64,000 nucleotides of DNA, taken from the NCBI GenBank assembly GCA_019095985.1, contig CM032665.1, forward strand, positions 42,516,303 to 42,580,302. Direction: 5' to 3'. Below the pieces are notes generated by a model, which worked only from the letters and a program-made list of their open reading frames with translations, was not told the origin of the DNA and did no database searches. This DNA comes from Streblospio benedicti. Taxonomy: Eukaryota; Annelida; Polychaeta; Spionida; Spionidae. Below are positions 33,497 to 46,309 of this stretch, in pieces (position 1 is the first letter of the stretch; each line of letters opens with the position of its first letter). Both the position numbers and the translations under genes were made by a program.

Positions 33497-35749
33497 AAAC
33501 TAACACAGCCAAAAGGACGATCGGTAGAGATGCTAATATGTACTAATGCTTTGATTGATCAACATCACATGTGATGCAATTAAACTCCGCAATGTGAGCA
33601 GTAGTATGCATTTGAATTGTCACTAAGTCAAAAGACCCAATTTTTGCCAAGAGATCTAAAGGAAGGCCCTCCACCATCCCATCCACCCACGCCTCTTCTT
33701 TTGCAAAAATAAACACCCTAAAACGTTAAAACCCTCGCTATGTTTAGATCTTGACACCCCACGTTTGAGATCCGGAGGGAATACCCACGACATTTTCCAG
33801 CCTAGTGACATAAAAGGCGTGCTGCTCATTTTGTATGGTGAATAGTATTATGTTTTCATATTTTGTTTTATAGTTAGTTGTAACTCATGAATCTGTTTGC
33901 TTCTGTGACCGTGTGAATAGGTAGCTGGAAGATTGTGAGTTCGGTTCCCAGTTGGTTCAGGTGGTGGGTGTTGAACAGAGTCATCCCTATTTGGTTGCAC
34001 ACTGTTGCGTGGCACTTACAGGCTAACTAGGTACGGGTCAGGCGAGTGAACGTCAACATGAACATTGTGCTGTATACTTCCCAGGGAGTTGTGAAGGCAA
34101 TACCTATGACCTGGTGTAAATGCTGTGAAAACTCGACTGCGCCTAATAGACAGTATACTATAATCCCTGTACGTCTAACATTCACAATACATTTGACTAC
34201 ACAATCTATTGTGCCGCCTATTCATGACACCACAAGTCCTAGGGGAATTTAAAAAGAAAAACAAGTCAAATGGATGGAGATGTATTAGTTATTCCATTAG
34301 CCATGCCCTGCATTGTGCAAGCATTTCTCTACATTGTTAACATGGCAGCAGAAGAAAAATGGCATAGTTAAGTAAAAGACGGGGTAAAATGTGGATAGTA
34401 GATGAATGGACGGACGTCTAAAGCGGCCAATTGGCGGGCGAGGGCGCGCATTCTTCTTGCTGTGGGTTTTGTCGGGCCTTTTTCTCTGGTGTCTGTGGTT
34501 ACTCTTCTTTTCTCTCTTTTTGAGGGGCATGTATATTTAGACTGTACCTCAATATGGCGTGATGGAACTATGTCACATATGATATTCTAGGTGTGTATTG
34601 ATTCACAGAAGCGGCTGGTGTATTAAGTAGATGAACTTGTTAGGTCCAGGATTTTGAAAAAGAGGGGGGTTGATTAAAGGTTTGGTACAAGATATGGATA
34701 CCAGACATGCAAAACAAAACATGAAAAAAGAAATATTGGTTAACAGAAAGGCGGTATCCATGATTTTCTTTCACGTTTTACAGCTGCATTTACGATTAAT
34801 GTATTTTTTCTAAGAGTAGAAATTCAAGTCTCAACGGCATGGATAAAAATACTCATTGGCACACATAGGACCATGTCTGGCTTTTTTTCATTTAATAATT
34901 CAAACATATTATAGAAAAGACATTGCCATGAGTCCTGTCTCGGTGCTTCATGTACCCTGGTCTGCTCATTTGAACTTGAATGTCATTGATAAATTGTGTT
35001 AAATTTATCTTCTTATGATGATATACATTGTACATGTACTATGTCTGACATATATTGATAAATCCAGGTGATTTTAATTAGCTTTATGATGAGTTATGGA
35101 CAATAAGTCTGGTTGTAGTACATTTGTTATATGTGGTCAATGGGTACCATTTCCTAATAGTTGCATATATGTATGCATTTGTCCTATATTTGAAATGTCA
35201 AACATGAATAAACAATGTACATCTTAATATGTGTGACAGCAGCATAAAGAGAATCACAATTAGTATTTAATTTTATAGATGCTGGCTCATAAAGTGGAGA
35301 ATACCTGGTAAGAAAAACACAGTAATGGTATGATTATGGTTTATTAATGCATTTTAGACGTAAAAATAAACTACATACATTGTGTAAAATTATCCAAATT
35401 AATGTGCAATGTGTGCATATGAGCATTTGCAGAATTGGCCCTAAAAATAATTTTTACTAACCAATAATTGAAGAGAGAACGTAATAACAATAATTAATTC
35501 TGTGCTCTAATTATATTCATTTTTTGGGCTAATTCCTTTCTGATTAAAACAAAATTTGTCCTCTTTTTTCCTTAAAATGAGGCTTCCTGCCCTCAAACGG
35601 CCATATTTCTTCGAGCCAAATTAAGAAAGTCCCCCCACACACGAGAACACGAGAACACTAAAAATAAGCAACCCTAATTTACAAACCCAAAACTCCCCAC
35701 CCCCACGGCCCTAAAGGGGATATAATTTAGTCAGGTAACAATTACAAGT
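33497..35749. other. Non-coding spacer
   Basis: 33935-33960 (TGAGTTCGGTTCCCAG) resembles a tRNA B box and might belong to a SINE. 34632-34672 (TAGGTCCAGGATTTTG then GGGGGG) may be a hAT-like MITE scrap. No gene is recognised. Confidence 0.35.
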
Positions 35750-35792
35750 ACAAGGGCAGGCGCGCGCCCCTGCGCCCATGGATCTGCCTATG
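35750..35792 (-). mobile_element. hAT-like MITE left-end fragment, reversed
   Basis: GCGCGCGCCCCTGCGCCCATGG and then GATCTGCCTATG is the reverse of the family's left end, with its GGGCGCAGGGG stretch. The rest of the element is missing or unrecognisable. Confidence 0.55.
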
Positions 35793-35970
35793 CAATATAG
35801 TGCATTATGTGCATGTAGTTCATAAACAGCTTCTTCAATAGAACCTCCCCCAATGTTGACAGCAGGGTGTGTGTTACAGAATTCTCAGCGTGTTCTGCCA
35901 CGTGTTGACAGATCAAGACAGAGTGCTGCAGACCCGCGTGACGGGTGTCTGCTGTTGCTGTGGAATAACT

Positions 35971-36240
35971 CGTGGGCCTCAGCATCATGATAGGGGGTAA
36001 GGGGGATAGAATGGTCTACTAATATGGTTCACAAACACTATACCATACAGTATACAGTGTATATGACTATAGTCATACATGTAATGGTCTACTGGTTTAC
36101 AAACACTACACCGTATGGTATACAGTTTATATGACTATAGTCATACATGTATATACTGTATGCCGTATGGTATGGTGTAGGTAAACCATAGTCGTTGACC
36201 ATTATATACCCTCTACCCCTTCCCATGATGCTGAGGTCCA
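35971..36240. mobile_element. Fold-back element with 10-bp target duplication
   Basis: The left arm TGGGCCTCAGCATCATG (35973) and right arm CATGATGCTGAGGTCCA (ending 36240) are inverted repeats. The homology continues inward for about 60 bp (GGGGGTAAGGGG, AATGGTCTAC, ATGGTTCAC on the left against their reverse on the right). TGGAATAACT stands directly on both sides (35961-35970 and 36241-36250). The centre contains two tandem copies of a 72-bp segment (TATGACTATAGTCATACATG twice). Long inverted ends with a 9-10 bp duplication suggest a Mutator-like fold-back MITE. Confidence 0.85.
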
Positions 36241-36250
36241 TGGAATAACT

Positions 36251-36719
36251 TGGGGTAAGCTCAGATGCAAATACGAACCTTTACAACATGAGCCACTGTT
36301 TTGTTGGTTTTCAGCATTCTGGTCGTCGTCTAATAGCAGTGAGGAGTGAGGCACACCAAGGAACAGATGTGTATTGAAAGTAGCTCAGATAAAAGCTGCC
36401 AGAATCAACAGCCATAGATCTTAATATCTACATTCAACTTACGTCTGTTGTTCCCTCTACCTGCACGTGTCTGCGGCTCCGTGGTCACGCTGGCCTCTCA
36501 CCCCGGCCTGTCGTGTTGTACGTTCTCACCTGTCAGCTTTACTCTGATGGATGACGTGTCATGTTACAACCAGCCCCCCCCCCCCCCCCAATCCAAAAAA
36601 GACCGCAGCCCTTTGTAAAAGACAGATGGGTAGAATACATGTTACGTTGATGCGCATTGTTCCAAATGTTAAGCATACTTTCTATCTGCATTTTAGTACG
36701 ATGGAAATTGTCCTGCTCA
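36251..36719. other. Non-coding spacer
   Basis: A C-run lies at 36573-36589. No gene is present. Confidence 0.35.
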
Positions 36720-36870
36720 TCTGCCTGTCAAATTTGCAAACTGCTTCAATATCTGTCTGCCTGGCTGCCCGCTCGCCTGCCTGCCTGCCTGCCATTGTCT
36801 TCTTGTCTGTCTGTCTGTCTGCCTGCCTGCCTGCCAATGCCTGCCTGTCTGCCTACCTGCCTGTCTGCAC
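36720..36870. repeat. CTGC/CTGT tetranucleotide repeat
   Basis: An interrupted (CTGC)n/(CTGT)n tract with the longest pure blocks at about 36775-36792 and 36801-36833. The Cys/Leu/Pro or Gln/Ala/Gly frames across it are artefacts. Confidence 0.9.
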
Positions 36871-37773
36871 ACTTCAGAAATTGATGTTCGTGTTGACAGA
36901 GATGTAAGCATGGCCTGTGTTAATGGGGTATCATTGTCATGTGGATTTCGCAAATAGGGCTTAAAGCTGGCAGTGGCGGATTATTGATGTAGGGGTATTC
37001 AATGAGTGCATTCAGTGATTATAAGACGCTGTGGATGACATCATTTTGGTAATGTTTTTTTTTTTATTCAAGGAGAATTGTCATAAGCAAAGTAGCTATA
37101 TAAGCACATTGCATAACATAATCTTAAAACCATATAGTGCAACATTTAATGTTGAATGATGACAATGACATACATGTATGACACCACGGTAATAAAAGTA
37201 TAATTCCTTGTATTGCAGGCGTTACCACTTCTTCAAAGTAACTGCTTTTCTTCTACAAGTGTTCCATATACCCTCCTACAGCCTACGACGTACGTCTATA
37301 CAAAATCTTGATACAGTGATTGAACAATCCCACTGCGTATGCGCAATGTCCAATTTCCAAGCGATTTCCACATCCATAGATACACTTATAAAAAAAATAT
37401 CCTTCCTAGTCAAATGTGCAGAGGGTGGGTGTTAAATGCATCACTATTTAGTGCTTCCTCCTTTTTTTCCTAGCACCGTCACATTATGAATGCCGCTTAA
37501 ATGACAAATCGGTGACATCTCGCTATTGTTGTCGCTGCTGCTTCCGCTCACAATCAGTTTCTATCTGCTCAACATTGAGAAATAAATGGAAAATCATGAC
37601 ATGCCCATGTTATGTAGCACGGTAATGTGGTAATGCAGTTACAGTGAAAGAGAAACGCCCCCAAGTGCAGTTCAGATGCTGTAAAGATGATTAGTAACTT
37701 ATGAGTTAGTACTGTCTCAAATTCAGACTTTCTCATGAGTCTTTAAATCAAAGGTAATTTAGATTGCACTTTT
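36871..37773. other. Non-coding spacer
   Basis: A T-rich run at 37051-37066. Frames are short, and nothing is recognised. Confidence 0.35.
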
Positions 37774-37948
37774 ATACACCTCTCTATTAGGACCACCTTT
37801 GTGACCAGAGCTATGTGGTCTCAATAGAGAGGTGGTCTTTTATGGTGGTTCATATTGGTAGTTTGTGTAGGCTTGGGAACGTGAAAAGTGGTCTTATTGT
37901 AGAGGTGGTCTCAATAGAGCGGTGGTCTTAATTGGAAGTTGTACTGTA
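37774..37948 (+). mobile_element. Pogo-like MITE, left end trimmed
   Basis: It starts TACACCTCTCTATTAGG, missing the AGTAGAA of the usual end, and finishes GGAAGTTGTACTGTA. The body is standard. Confidence 0.8.
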
Positions 37949-40074
37949 TTTAGAACTGATAATTGACCACCTGACCTTCATGAGAGATGTTCGCATATCA
38001 TCACTGAGCCCTTGAAGTATGTCCACGTCAGACATCTGTAAGTTCTATCTAGACTCAACACACATACAAGGCACCACTACCAATCATACATTGCATAACA
38101 TAAAGTCGCTAACCACTTACGCAAAGTGGCTATTTGGTTCAGTTTCCCAGGAGGTTTATCCCTGTGCTTTCTTGACAAAACACTAACACCGGTAAAGCGA
38201 GACAAGTGGGCGTCCAAGAGTAGCAGGTGAGAACGGGTGACTGATGCCTCCGTGTGCCCGCCAGCCAGTACCCGGCCCTAATTCTTCGGCTGACATCGCA
38301 TTATCCGGCAACAAAATGGAAAGTGAGATAATGAGAGACGGAGAGCACTTGAGAGAATTTGTCGTTTGGCGTTACGGTAGAGCTTCGCTATCTCGGCATC
38401 GGCTTGTCGAGTTACAGTACAACCTTCGTTTTAGCATTAAGTGTTTAATGAGACCACCTCTCTATCGTTGGGTTATTTCACGTCACGTACTAAATTTTCA
38501 TAGATTTATGGTATCTTTACATCTGATTCTCTGAGTGAGAAAAGTTTGAATGACTCAATAAGTGTTGTTTGCGTTGTAATCGCATAGAACACATGGTGAG
38601 TAAAAAATCATTTTTACTATTATTTATTGTAGGAAAGGGAAACCTATTTTTATTTGCACTTTATATTCAAATACTCCCTATTTGATTTTTTTTTTCAATA
38701 TTTTTACCACAATTTAATGAGTCTCCTCCAAGCACTTTAATGCAGACAACGTTTCCTGTACGTTGCATCTCGGTTACATAACGTTATCTAAACGTTCTCT
38801 AGCAGCACGCACACACTCGCCCCCGCTTAAACCGTATTACAGGTTATGTAATCTACTGGTAATGGACCGCACTGTCGTGAAATATGGTTATTGTTGCACA
38901 TTCATCACAAATGTATTAGGACATCAGCAGGAAGACTTGCACGGTCACTTTTGCATTGTTCAAAACTCGCCACATGAATTGTGCTTACATATATTGTATT
39001 TCTTGGAGCTGAATTTTGTATGGAAGATACATTTGATCTTGTATTGCTGGCTATTTGATTCGTAATTGTATTCAGTGTGAAAAATGATGGGATGCATTGT
39101 GTAAAATTTGAATTTTACTCCTTGTGTAAAATTACAAATGCACAAGTTGTATAGGATCAGATTGTAAATAATGAATTTTAGAGAAAATAGCTTGCAGTAA
39201 AGTTTTCTGTCACAGCATAAATGTGATATATAGTCTACAAAGGTAGATTTTTAAAGAGTGTGAACGAATATTTTCGCCTTGGATTCAAGATAATGTTGAA
39301 CTAACCTGGAGTAAGGGGAAATTTTGGTTATAATATTATATTGTAAAATTGATCTACCAAGCATGCTTGCAAAGTAAGAGGCAGCATACCATTGTTTAGA
39401 CCCACTAGACTCATCCGAGGTAGTCTGCTCCAAAACAATCTATCACAGTTGAACATCAGAGTGTTTGGCTTCTTTCTTTGTGTTATGTCTATATATGCCC
39501 ATCCCAATTCTAACATAATGCTACAAGACCATATGAAAAATGATGCCATGCTATGGTCAGAGATTGCAAACACCAGGCTTCATAACGCTGGGAGATTGCT
39601 TCTTTTGATAGGCAGTTAGCCTGTTGGTGTATCAAATAGTGTCATATCTGGTATCTTATAACATCCAGGGGATCATATATTGTGATGGATGCAGTAACAA
39701 AGTGTAGTTTATGCGTGGTTATAGTATCATCATTACAAGGCGTGGCAGCCATGAATTATACCAATGTTGCAGCAAATTCTGGTGAGATTACCATTTGTAA
39801 ACAAACCCCTACATTAGACTCCTTCCGGCAAGATTTTTTTTCTCTGAACATTTCTCAATACCGGCACCATTAGTGATTATGCAATATTATTTTCAAAACC
39901 TAAACCGCTGCCTCCCTATAATAATTATTGACACCATCTACACTAACTTTTTATAGTTCTTGATGGGTACTTTTTTTATTCTTATAATGATCGTATTATT
40001 AGGGGAGTCTATATACATCAATGAACTATTTACCAATAGAATACCAGCAGACTCCAATAACAGAAACATACATG
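37949..40074. other. Non-coding spacer with MITE scraps
   Basis: 38372-38466 holds CGGTAGAGCTTCGCTATCTC and TTACAGTACAACCTTCG followed by GAGACCACCTCTCTAT, which are scraps of pogo-like elements. 38215-38300 is GC-richer. No convincing gene is present. Confidence 0.4.
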
Positions 40075-40256
40075 TTCAGTAGAACCTCAAAACCACCCAT
40101 GGGACTTACTTCAAGCGGCCTCAAGAGAATAATAGTGTCTTCGTGGATGTTTTCGTTGGTCTTTTTTTATGAAGCTTTGGGACCGGAATAAATGGTCTTC
40201 TAGATAAGAGACGTGGTCTTAATGTATAGGTGGTCTGTGTTGGTTGTTTTACTGTA
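40075..40256 (+). mobile_element. Old pogo-like MITE
   Basis: Left end TTCAGTAGAACCTC and right end TGGTTGTTTTACTGTA. The interior is diverged (AAGAGACGTGGTCTTAATG) but co-linear with the family. Confidence 0.7.
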
Positions 40257-41225
40257 CTTAATCCTCAGCGACATAGATAAAAATACTGAATAATGAAGTA
40301 TTGTATGTATGTATTAGATATCCGTGTCATCACATATGAACTTAAATTTCTTTGATTTCCAGTTTTCTCTGTAACGATTCCTGATATTTCAAGCAAATAT
40401 AGTGATATTTTGAGAAGTATTTTGAATGGTAATTTCAAGAATTTTGTCACTACCCTTTTTATTAGAACAAGAGCATAGTTATATTTATTTTCAATGTGAC
40501 AATGACATAAGAGATCATGGCAAGCCACCTTTTAGGTACGATCCATTATCTATTAGCACTCAATCTCCAAATTTACCCGAGCTAGGGTCCCCCGGGGATG
40601 GGGGCTCTGTTTGAAACTTTGTATAATTGGCTGATGGATGTACACATGCGAGCTAAATAACTATTCTTTGAAGATTAATCAATGATGAAGTACGTCTAAC
40701 ATACATGTATAAACTAAAAGGATTTTCAAAAGTTTTGAGAAGGTTTTTCCATGGAAAAGTTTAGAATTTTTCGAGAATACATTTATTGACTGGAAAGAAC
40801 ACTCAGCCTAATACTAAGCATGACACAAACATACGCAATCTTTAGACGAATCATTTTGATAATGTGTTCATTCTGACACCATTTTATTCTTAGAAGTGTT
40901 TATTACACGATTTAAAATGTAGAATTTAGGAATTCTCATGTATGGGTTAATATATATGATCTTTGTTTTGTTGTTGTTTTTATTGATGGGGTCATTTTGA
41001 CCCTCCCAGGTATTTTATAACTCGGTATGGATATTGTGGTGCACATTGTCATAAGCATTTGTTCAATCAACTCAATATTTTATCTGACAATTATCCACAG
41101 AGAGGGTAAATGATCATTTGGAACGATATGTCTGTAACGCTGATGGGTCGAACCTTCCGTGCCATTGAGGGTTAATAGAGTTTTTGATGGATTTGGAACT
41201 TAAACCAGACTATCGTCTGCTAGAA
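40257..41225. other. Non-coding spacer
   Basis: AT-rich apart from GGGTCCCCCGGGGATGGGGG at 40586. No gene is recognised. Confidence 0.35.
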
Positions 41226-41325
41226 GCCAATCAACCTGGTCACGTGATAATGCGATATCACCCTATTGGCTGATGGCGTGACGCACACCTAGTCACGTGA
41301 TGCTGTGCTCAGGGGGAATAAAAAC
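41226..41325 (+). promoter_or_regulatory. Promoter-like CCAAT/E-box block
   Basis: Within 100 bp there is GCCAATC (41225), GGTCACGTGAT (CACGTG at 41241), the reversed CCAAT box ATTGGCTGATGG (about 41265), a second GTCACGTGAT (CACGTG at 41294), and then GGGGGAATAAAAAC, a possible TATA-like box. Paired NF-Y and USF/TFE-type sites at this spacing are typical of proximal promoters. About 110 bp downstream TCTCGGTAGGTATG could serve as a splice donor for a non-coding first exon. No following exon is identified, so this is a candidate only. Confidence 0.4.
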
Positions 41326-43502
41326 ATATCATGTTTGATTAATTTCATGCATGTTTTGGTAACTATTGCGCTGTTTCGTGAAGTTACAGTTGTGTTGCTG
41401 TTGTTTTTTTTTTCATTACATCTCTCTCGGTAGGTATGAAATGTTCATGTTTATATTTTGAATATTTCTGACTGTTTTGACACCAACGACCCAGTGCAGA
41501 AATTAACACAATTGAGTTTTATTACCACAGCATATGTAGATGCTGGGAGAAAATAGATATTGCACATGCCAACTTTTTGTGGTAATGTTGCTCATGTTGA
41601 TGGTATTTTGCTATCAGGTCTTTTATTGTATGATATTTTAAAGATTTTCCATAAACGTCTGTATCCTATCAAACTTGAAGCTCGCTGGAGTTAGTAGATT
41701 GAAAATAACTGTAAGATGTATGCAGTAAATAAATACATTTCACAAAAAAATATATTGTTTTTCAGCTCATTTTCACTTTAAACTTATATTCTAAATTATG
41801 ATTCCGTAATCAGCAAAATTCAAGACACATAGATATGAAAAAATGCGTAAAATAATCAAGCTGTTGAAGACAAACGAATTCTATCAATTCACTATCAGGT
41901 AACATATATCCAGAGCTTGCAAATCCCAGGCGTTCATCCTTGATCCAGGGGTATCATTGCGTACACCCTACAGATGAGGAAATTGCAATAATAAACAACA
42001 TCGTATGCTTAACAGATGTTACTCAAAACTATCTGGCACAGATATTTTTCTGCTGATGATTGCTGTAGGGAAAGTTGTGTCTATTCTTTGTTTCCAGCGC
42101 AAGATAAATAGTTATACAACCGTTTATATATAGACTATATGTTTGTCTTTATTACATAGTAAATGTCAATATTATGTATATACATGTATGTTTTATGAAA
42201 TTGGTACTAATTGTATTTCTGTGATTACTGTTGCACTTGATTTCCTACCAAAATATCACTACAGCTTCAGCTGATATAAAATGTGCGTTTTTTATGAGCT
42301 AGTCCTACCAATAGAGAAAAAAAACATATCTGTAACCCATGATCTCTTTGTTTCATAGCATTGACATTTTGTAACGTGCAAGACCACTATGCCTTAAAAT
42401 CAAACTCTGTTTACCAAATCGCTATATGCCTCTGTTTTCTACCAGCCAGATGGCTGCAGACGTGCTGACCGTGGACCCAGGTCGGTATATTATATCCTAT
42501 ATTCACTATACTGACACTGCTTTTATTGATACATCTATATTCAATCTATTTCAATATACACAATTTTTGTTATGGAAATAGAACGAATAAATTTATATAC
42601 ACTATCCGGCGGTCCGGTGCGGGCAGATGCGATGGCCGGATGCTATCAAAAGTCGACGAGTCGGTTACTTTTGGGGTGCACTCCATATTAACACAATTAA
42701 TAAATGGACACTTTTGTGAGTGGTGGTTACTTTGTATATGTGTATGAGAAAAATGTCCATGAGTTTCATGCCCAGTTGTATAGTCCGTGTAAATATCATA
42801 AATACCCACTGCCCCGCACCCCCACGATCCTGGGGCCCATGGCATAGAGCAGTGTGCCGCCGACACTCCGCTTATCGCCATGCTGATATGTTTAATGAAA
42901 ACAATTGATCTCAATAAATCACAGTGAGATGGAATTGCTCACATTAATAACACTATCACGTGCGTATAGCGCAGCCGTCTGTCTAGATAGATGTAACTGT
43001 TGCTCGTGTATTAAGCACGACACAGCTATAAACCACCACAGCATGCAGACTGTAAACAAAACTGTATGAATCGTTAAATTATGCTTATACATCATATAAC
43101 TGCATGTTTATGAATCGTTAATTATATTGTTTTGGTATTATACTGTGTTAGTGTATTCAATTAGTATCGTTTGGACATTCTTACTTCTATTCAATGCCCT
43201 TAAAATAAGTACGCATTTTCTCAATGTATTCCAATGAAGATTCATGTTTCACTTATTTTTCACCAATTCAGTGTTAACAGTTTGTTTTTCTTTATGATAT
43301 CAAGGGCCAACTCCATGAACCATATCTTATCAGATTATGGTAATACTATGTCAGTCAAAAATGCGCAAGCCATATACATGTCTAAAATTAAATATATCAA
43401 AGAATGTGTTGTTATGTTTTGATTCATGCTCTGTATTATATGCATGTACTATTGAAAACAGTACTGTTTTGTAATCTAAGTTGGTTCATTTTGCATTATA
43501 AT
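41326..43502. other. Non-coding; one balanced block
   Basis: 42600-42880 is CpG-containing (GGCGGTCCGGTGCGGGCAGATG, GTGTGCCGCCGACACTCCGC); its left part starts CTATCCGGCGG. Otherwise AT-rich, with no gene recognised. Confidence 0.35.
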
Positions 43503-43552
43503 CTGAAGATGACCGCAAGGTTGAAAATATTTAATTAAATTGTGATTAAAAG
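43503..43552 (+). ncRNA. Possible hammerhead-ribozyme-like relic
   Basis: CTGAAGA (43503-43509) fits the hammerhead CUGANGA box. It is followed by GACC, a GCAA tetraloop, GGTT and then GAAA (43523-43526), as required for stem II and the second conserved box. Farther on, ATAT...ATAT could form stem III before a GTT cleavage-type triplet. One extra T lies between the first box and stem II, and stem I is poor, so activity is doubtful. Such motifs occur in Penelope-like elements and retrozymes of animals. Confidence 0.25.
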
Positions 43553-44948
43553 ATATGTTGGTTCTATCATTTATAATAATGAAAAATTTATATTGACTTT
43601 AATTGTAAACTATGTGGTAATAAAGACATTTTAGACTTGATACATGATATGCATGTCCACCAATTATCATTATCCGAACATATATCTGAGGTCACCCTCA
43701 TAATGTATATACATATACTATTGACATGAACACTGTTTACATACATAAATCATTGTACTAGTAAACGTACACCCCTTGATTGCCAATATGTGTGTACAAA
43801 TACAGAAACATATGTGCACAAAGGTACAGAGATTCGTTGGGCTAGAATTGGTCCCTGGCATTGGGTGTAAGTGTCTGTACACACACTACAGGGCCACAAG
43901 GGCCGGGGATGGGACCACTTGTCTGCGGCTGCCAACTCTCATACAAGTACACTGTCTATGGCTTCAGTGTTTTCCAAGTGTGATTTGGACAGTCCACTTT
44001 GCTGTTAGATTTTAATTGTACAGGAATAATCTATTTCAATTAATTCTTTATTTTTGTGTTTTCGATTAAACATTGACTACCTATTATTAGTGTCTCCTTG
44101 GTAACGGTTCGTCGTATAACGTTATGACGTCAGAGTGTAATAGGTTTTCTCCTAATTCAGGAGTTTCAGGTCAGTCCTCATGGTGCTCAAAATAAAACTC
44201 CTGACATTGCAACCCCAAGAACTGGCGTTGTTCATTTTTATACTGTAATATTAGAATACACATAAAATTAATAATTATTGTTATTGATATACTGCATTTG
44301 CTTCTCTTTATAAGCCTTCTTCATAACTTCACGATAACACTTCAAGCTAACCAATGGTGTTGAATACATTTTTTTAAACTGGGTCTTCATGAGCTCATAG
44401 TGGTATTACTGATTCAGATGTGCCTGTCAGCAATACAATTGTAGTGCGAACCAACTGCACACTTAAAAACATTACACCATCCAGACAGAGAGATACATAG
44501 CGTGGATCCTCAATAGCTGCATCTTCTTCTAATAAACTAATTCCGGAGTGAGCGTGTTTCAATTGAGCATCTACACGAACAGAACTTTCACACAATAGGC
44601 TTCTTCTGTAAACTCAATTTCATTGTTGCAATTTTAGAAGCCAAACACATCTGTTCTCTCGTGTGTTCCTGGAACTGATTATAGTTCCTTCTGAGATATA
44701 GCTTCGTCTTTGGTGCCAACCCACCGATGCTGTTATCTTCTAAACAATATCACAAGCCATTTTCACGATAACACTCGTAAGATACTAGTGGTGGCACTGT
44801 ACTTACGATTCCCATAAGATATTATGAGGATGGCAAACATCAATACAATGGTACCATATCAACATTGCGAACATTGTTGTAAGACTGGTTCTCCCTATAT
44901 TTTTTATGTTTTCAGAAGCCAAAATCCTGCATAAATTGGTCACCTCGT
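43553..44948. other. Non-coding spacer
   Basis: A full CRE, TGACGTCA, lies at 44125-44132. Nothing else is recognised. Confidence 0.35.
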
Positions 44949-45110
44949 CATAGACAGATCCAGGGGCGCAGGGGGCGCACGCCCGCTTTTTTCCACCAAA
45001 GTACTTCATTTGCATAGTTTTTTTGCACGTCCGCCATCGATCGCGTGTATGAAACCCCTGAAATCCCTGAAGTGGGCCCCCACCCTTCTAAAAACAAGGA
45101 TCTGCCATTG
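44949..45110 (+). mobile_element. hAT-like MITE, long form
   Basis: Ends CATAGACAGATCCAGG and AAGGATCTGCCATTG. It carries TACTTCATTTGCATAG and the long-form segment CGTCCGCCATCGATCGCGTG, the clearest version of that segment in the window. Confidence 0.85.
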
Positions 45111-46309
45111 CCTCACCCTTGCATTAGTATAGGTAGTACCTGGAGATTCTACAAATCAGTTTTTTTTTACTGTAAACTATGTGTATGTTACATTGTGTTA
45201 TGCACGTGTGAAGCGATGTTCACGGCTCGGTGGATAGTGGTCAGGGGGTAAAACATCATAGCAACAGCCGGGGGCTAAATATGTGGCTTCCACCGCAACC
45301 AGGGGACGTTTGGTAGGTTTGCTGATGGCAACATTGCAGTTAACAGCTGGCATCATCTGTATACATAAACACATTACTGTCGAGTATGTTTAGTAGTTCT
45401 TCTAGGTCTTGCCATCAATACAATGTAAGCAAGTATTGCAATAGGTCTACTGACGCATCGCAATTAAAGTAATGTTGTGGAAGAGTGTTAATTTCATTTT
45501 TTACCATACTGGTGTTATTTGTCTTTTGATAGCTGTAAAATATATAGATGTTTGGATGAATGTCTTTTATATTTCTTGAATGGTATACTAACATGTGAGC
45601 AGTCGTGTTGATCCCTGTGCCTATGAGTAAACCATCCCAAGAAAACCCATCTTCAGACCATAAGGAGATATATACACATTGATAGACCCAATGTGTAACT
45701 TCTACATAGTAATGGAGATGGCATACGCATCACATACACAGCTATCACTTAGGGAATCATTGCAGAACGCTAGTTCAGTTATTAAGAAAGTTAACTGCAC
45801 TGATCTGCCTTCTATACACTCATTATACTGATATGGTCACACATCCCCCAGCAATTATTCATCAAGCAAACAGTGCCTTCCGTAATAGCGCTTGTCACAT
45901 TCATTGTTTGTGTCATGTCTGTGGTTCGTGTCATCAGTTCAATCATGCATATAGTCAGGCATGACAAGAGAAAAATGCTGACAGATTATTATGTTTATCT
46001 AGGCACCAGTAATGTGCTTTGATAGCTATATAAATACTTGGATTCGGCATAATGCAATGGCAGTTGAGCGCCGTTGTTTAGCAGGAACACACTATAGAAC
46101 GACTCGACGTACGTGTGAAAGATAACTTTACTAATGGCTTCTCATCTTTTGCTAGAGAGGCACATGGTATTATAAATTCATATGCCAGATATTTGTATAT
46201 TCAACATTCAAGCCTACCATACCTGCAAACAAATACGTGTATGTATGACCTTAACTGAATCTATACATCTATACTACAGCATTTAAAAAACTTACGTTTC
46301 ACATTGCAA
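45111..46309. other. Non-coding spacer
   Basis: No gene or repeat recognised. Confidence 0.35.
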
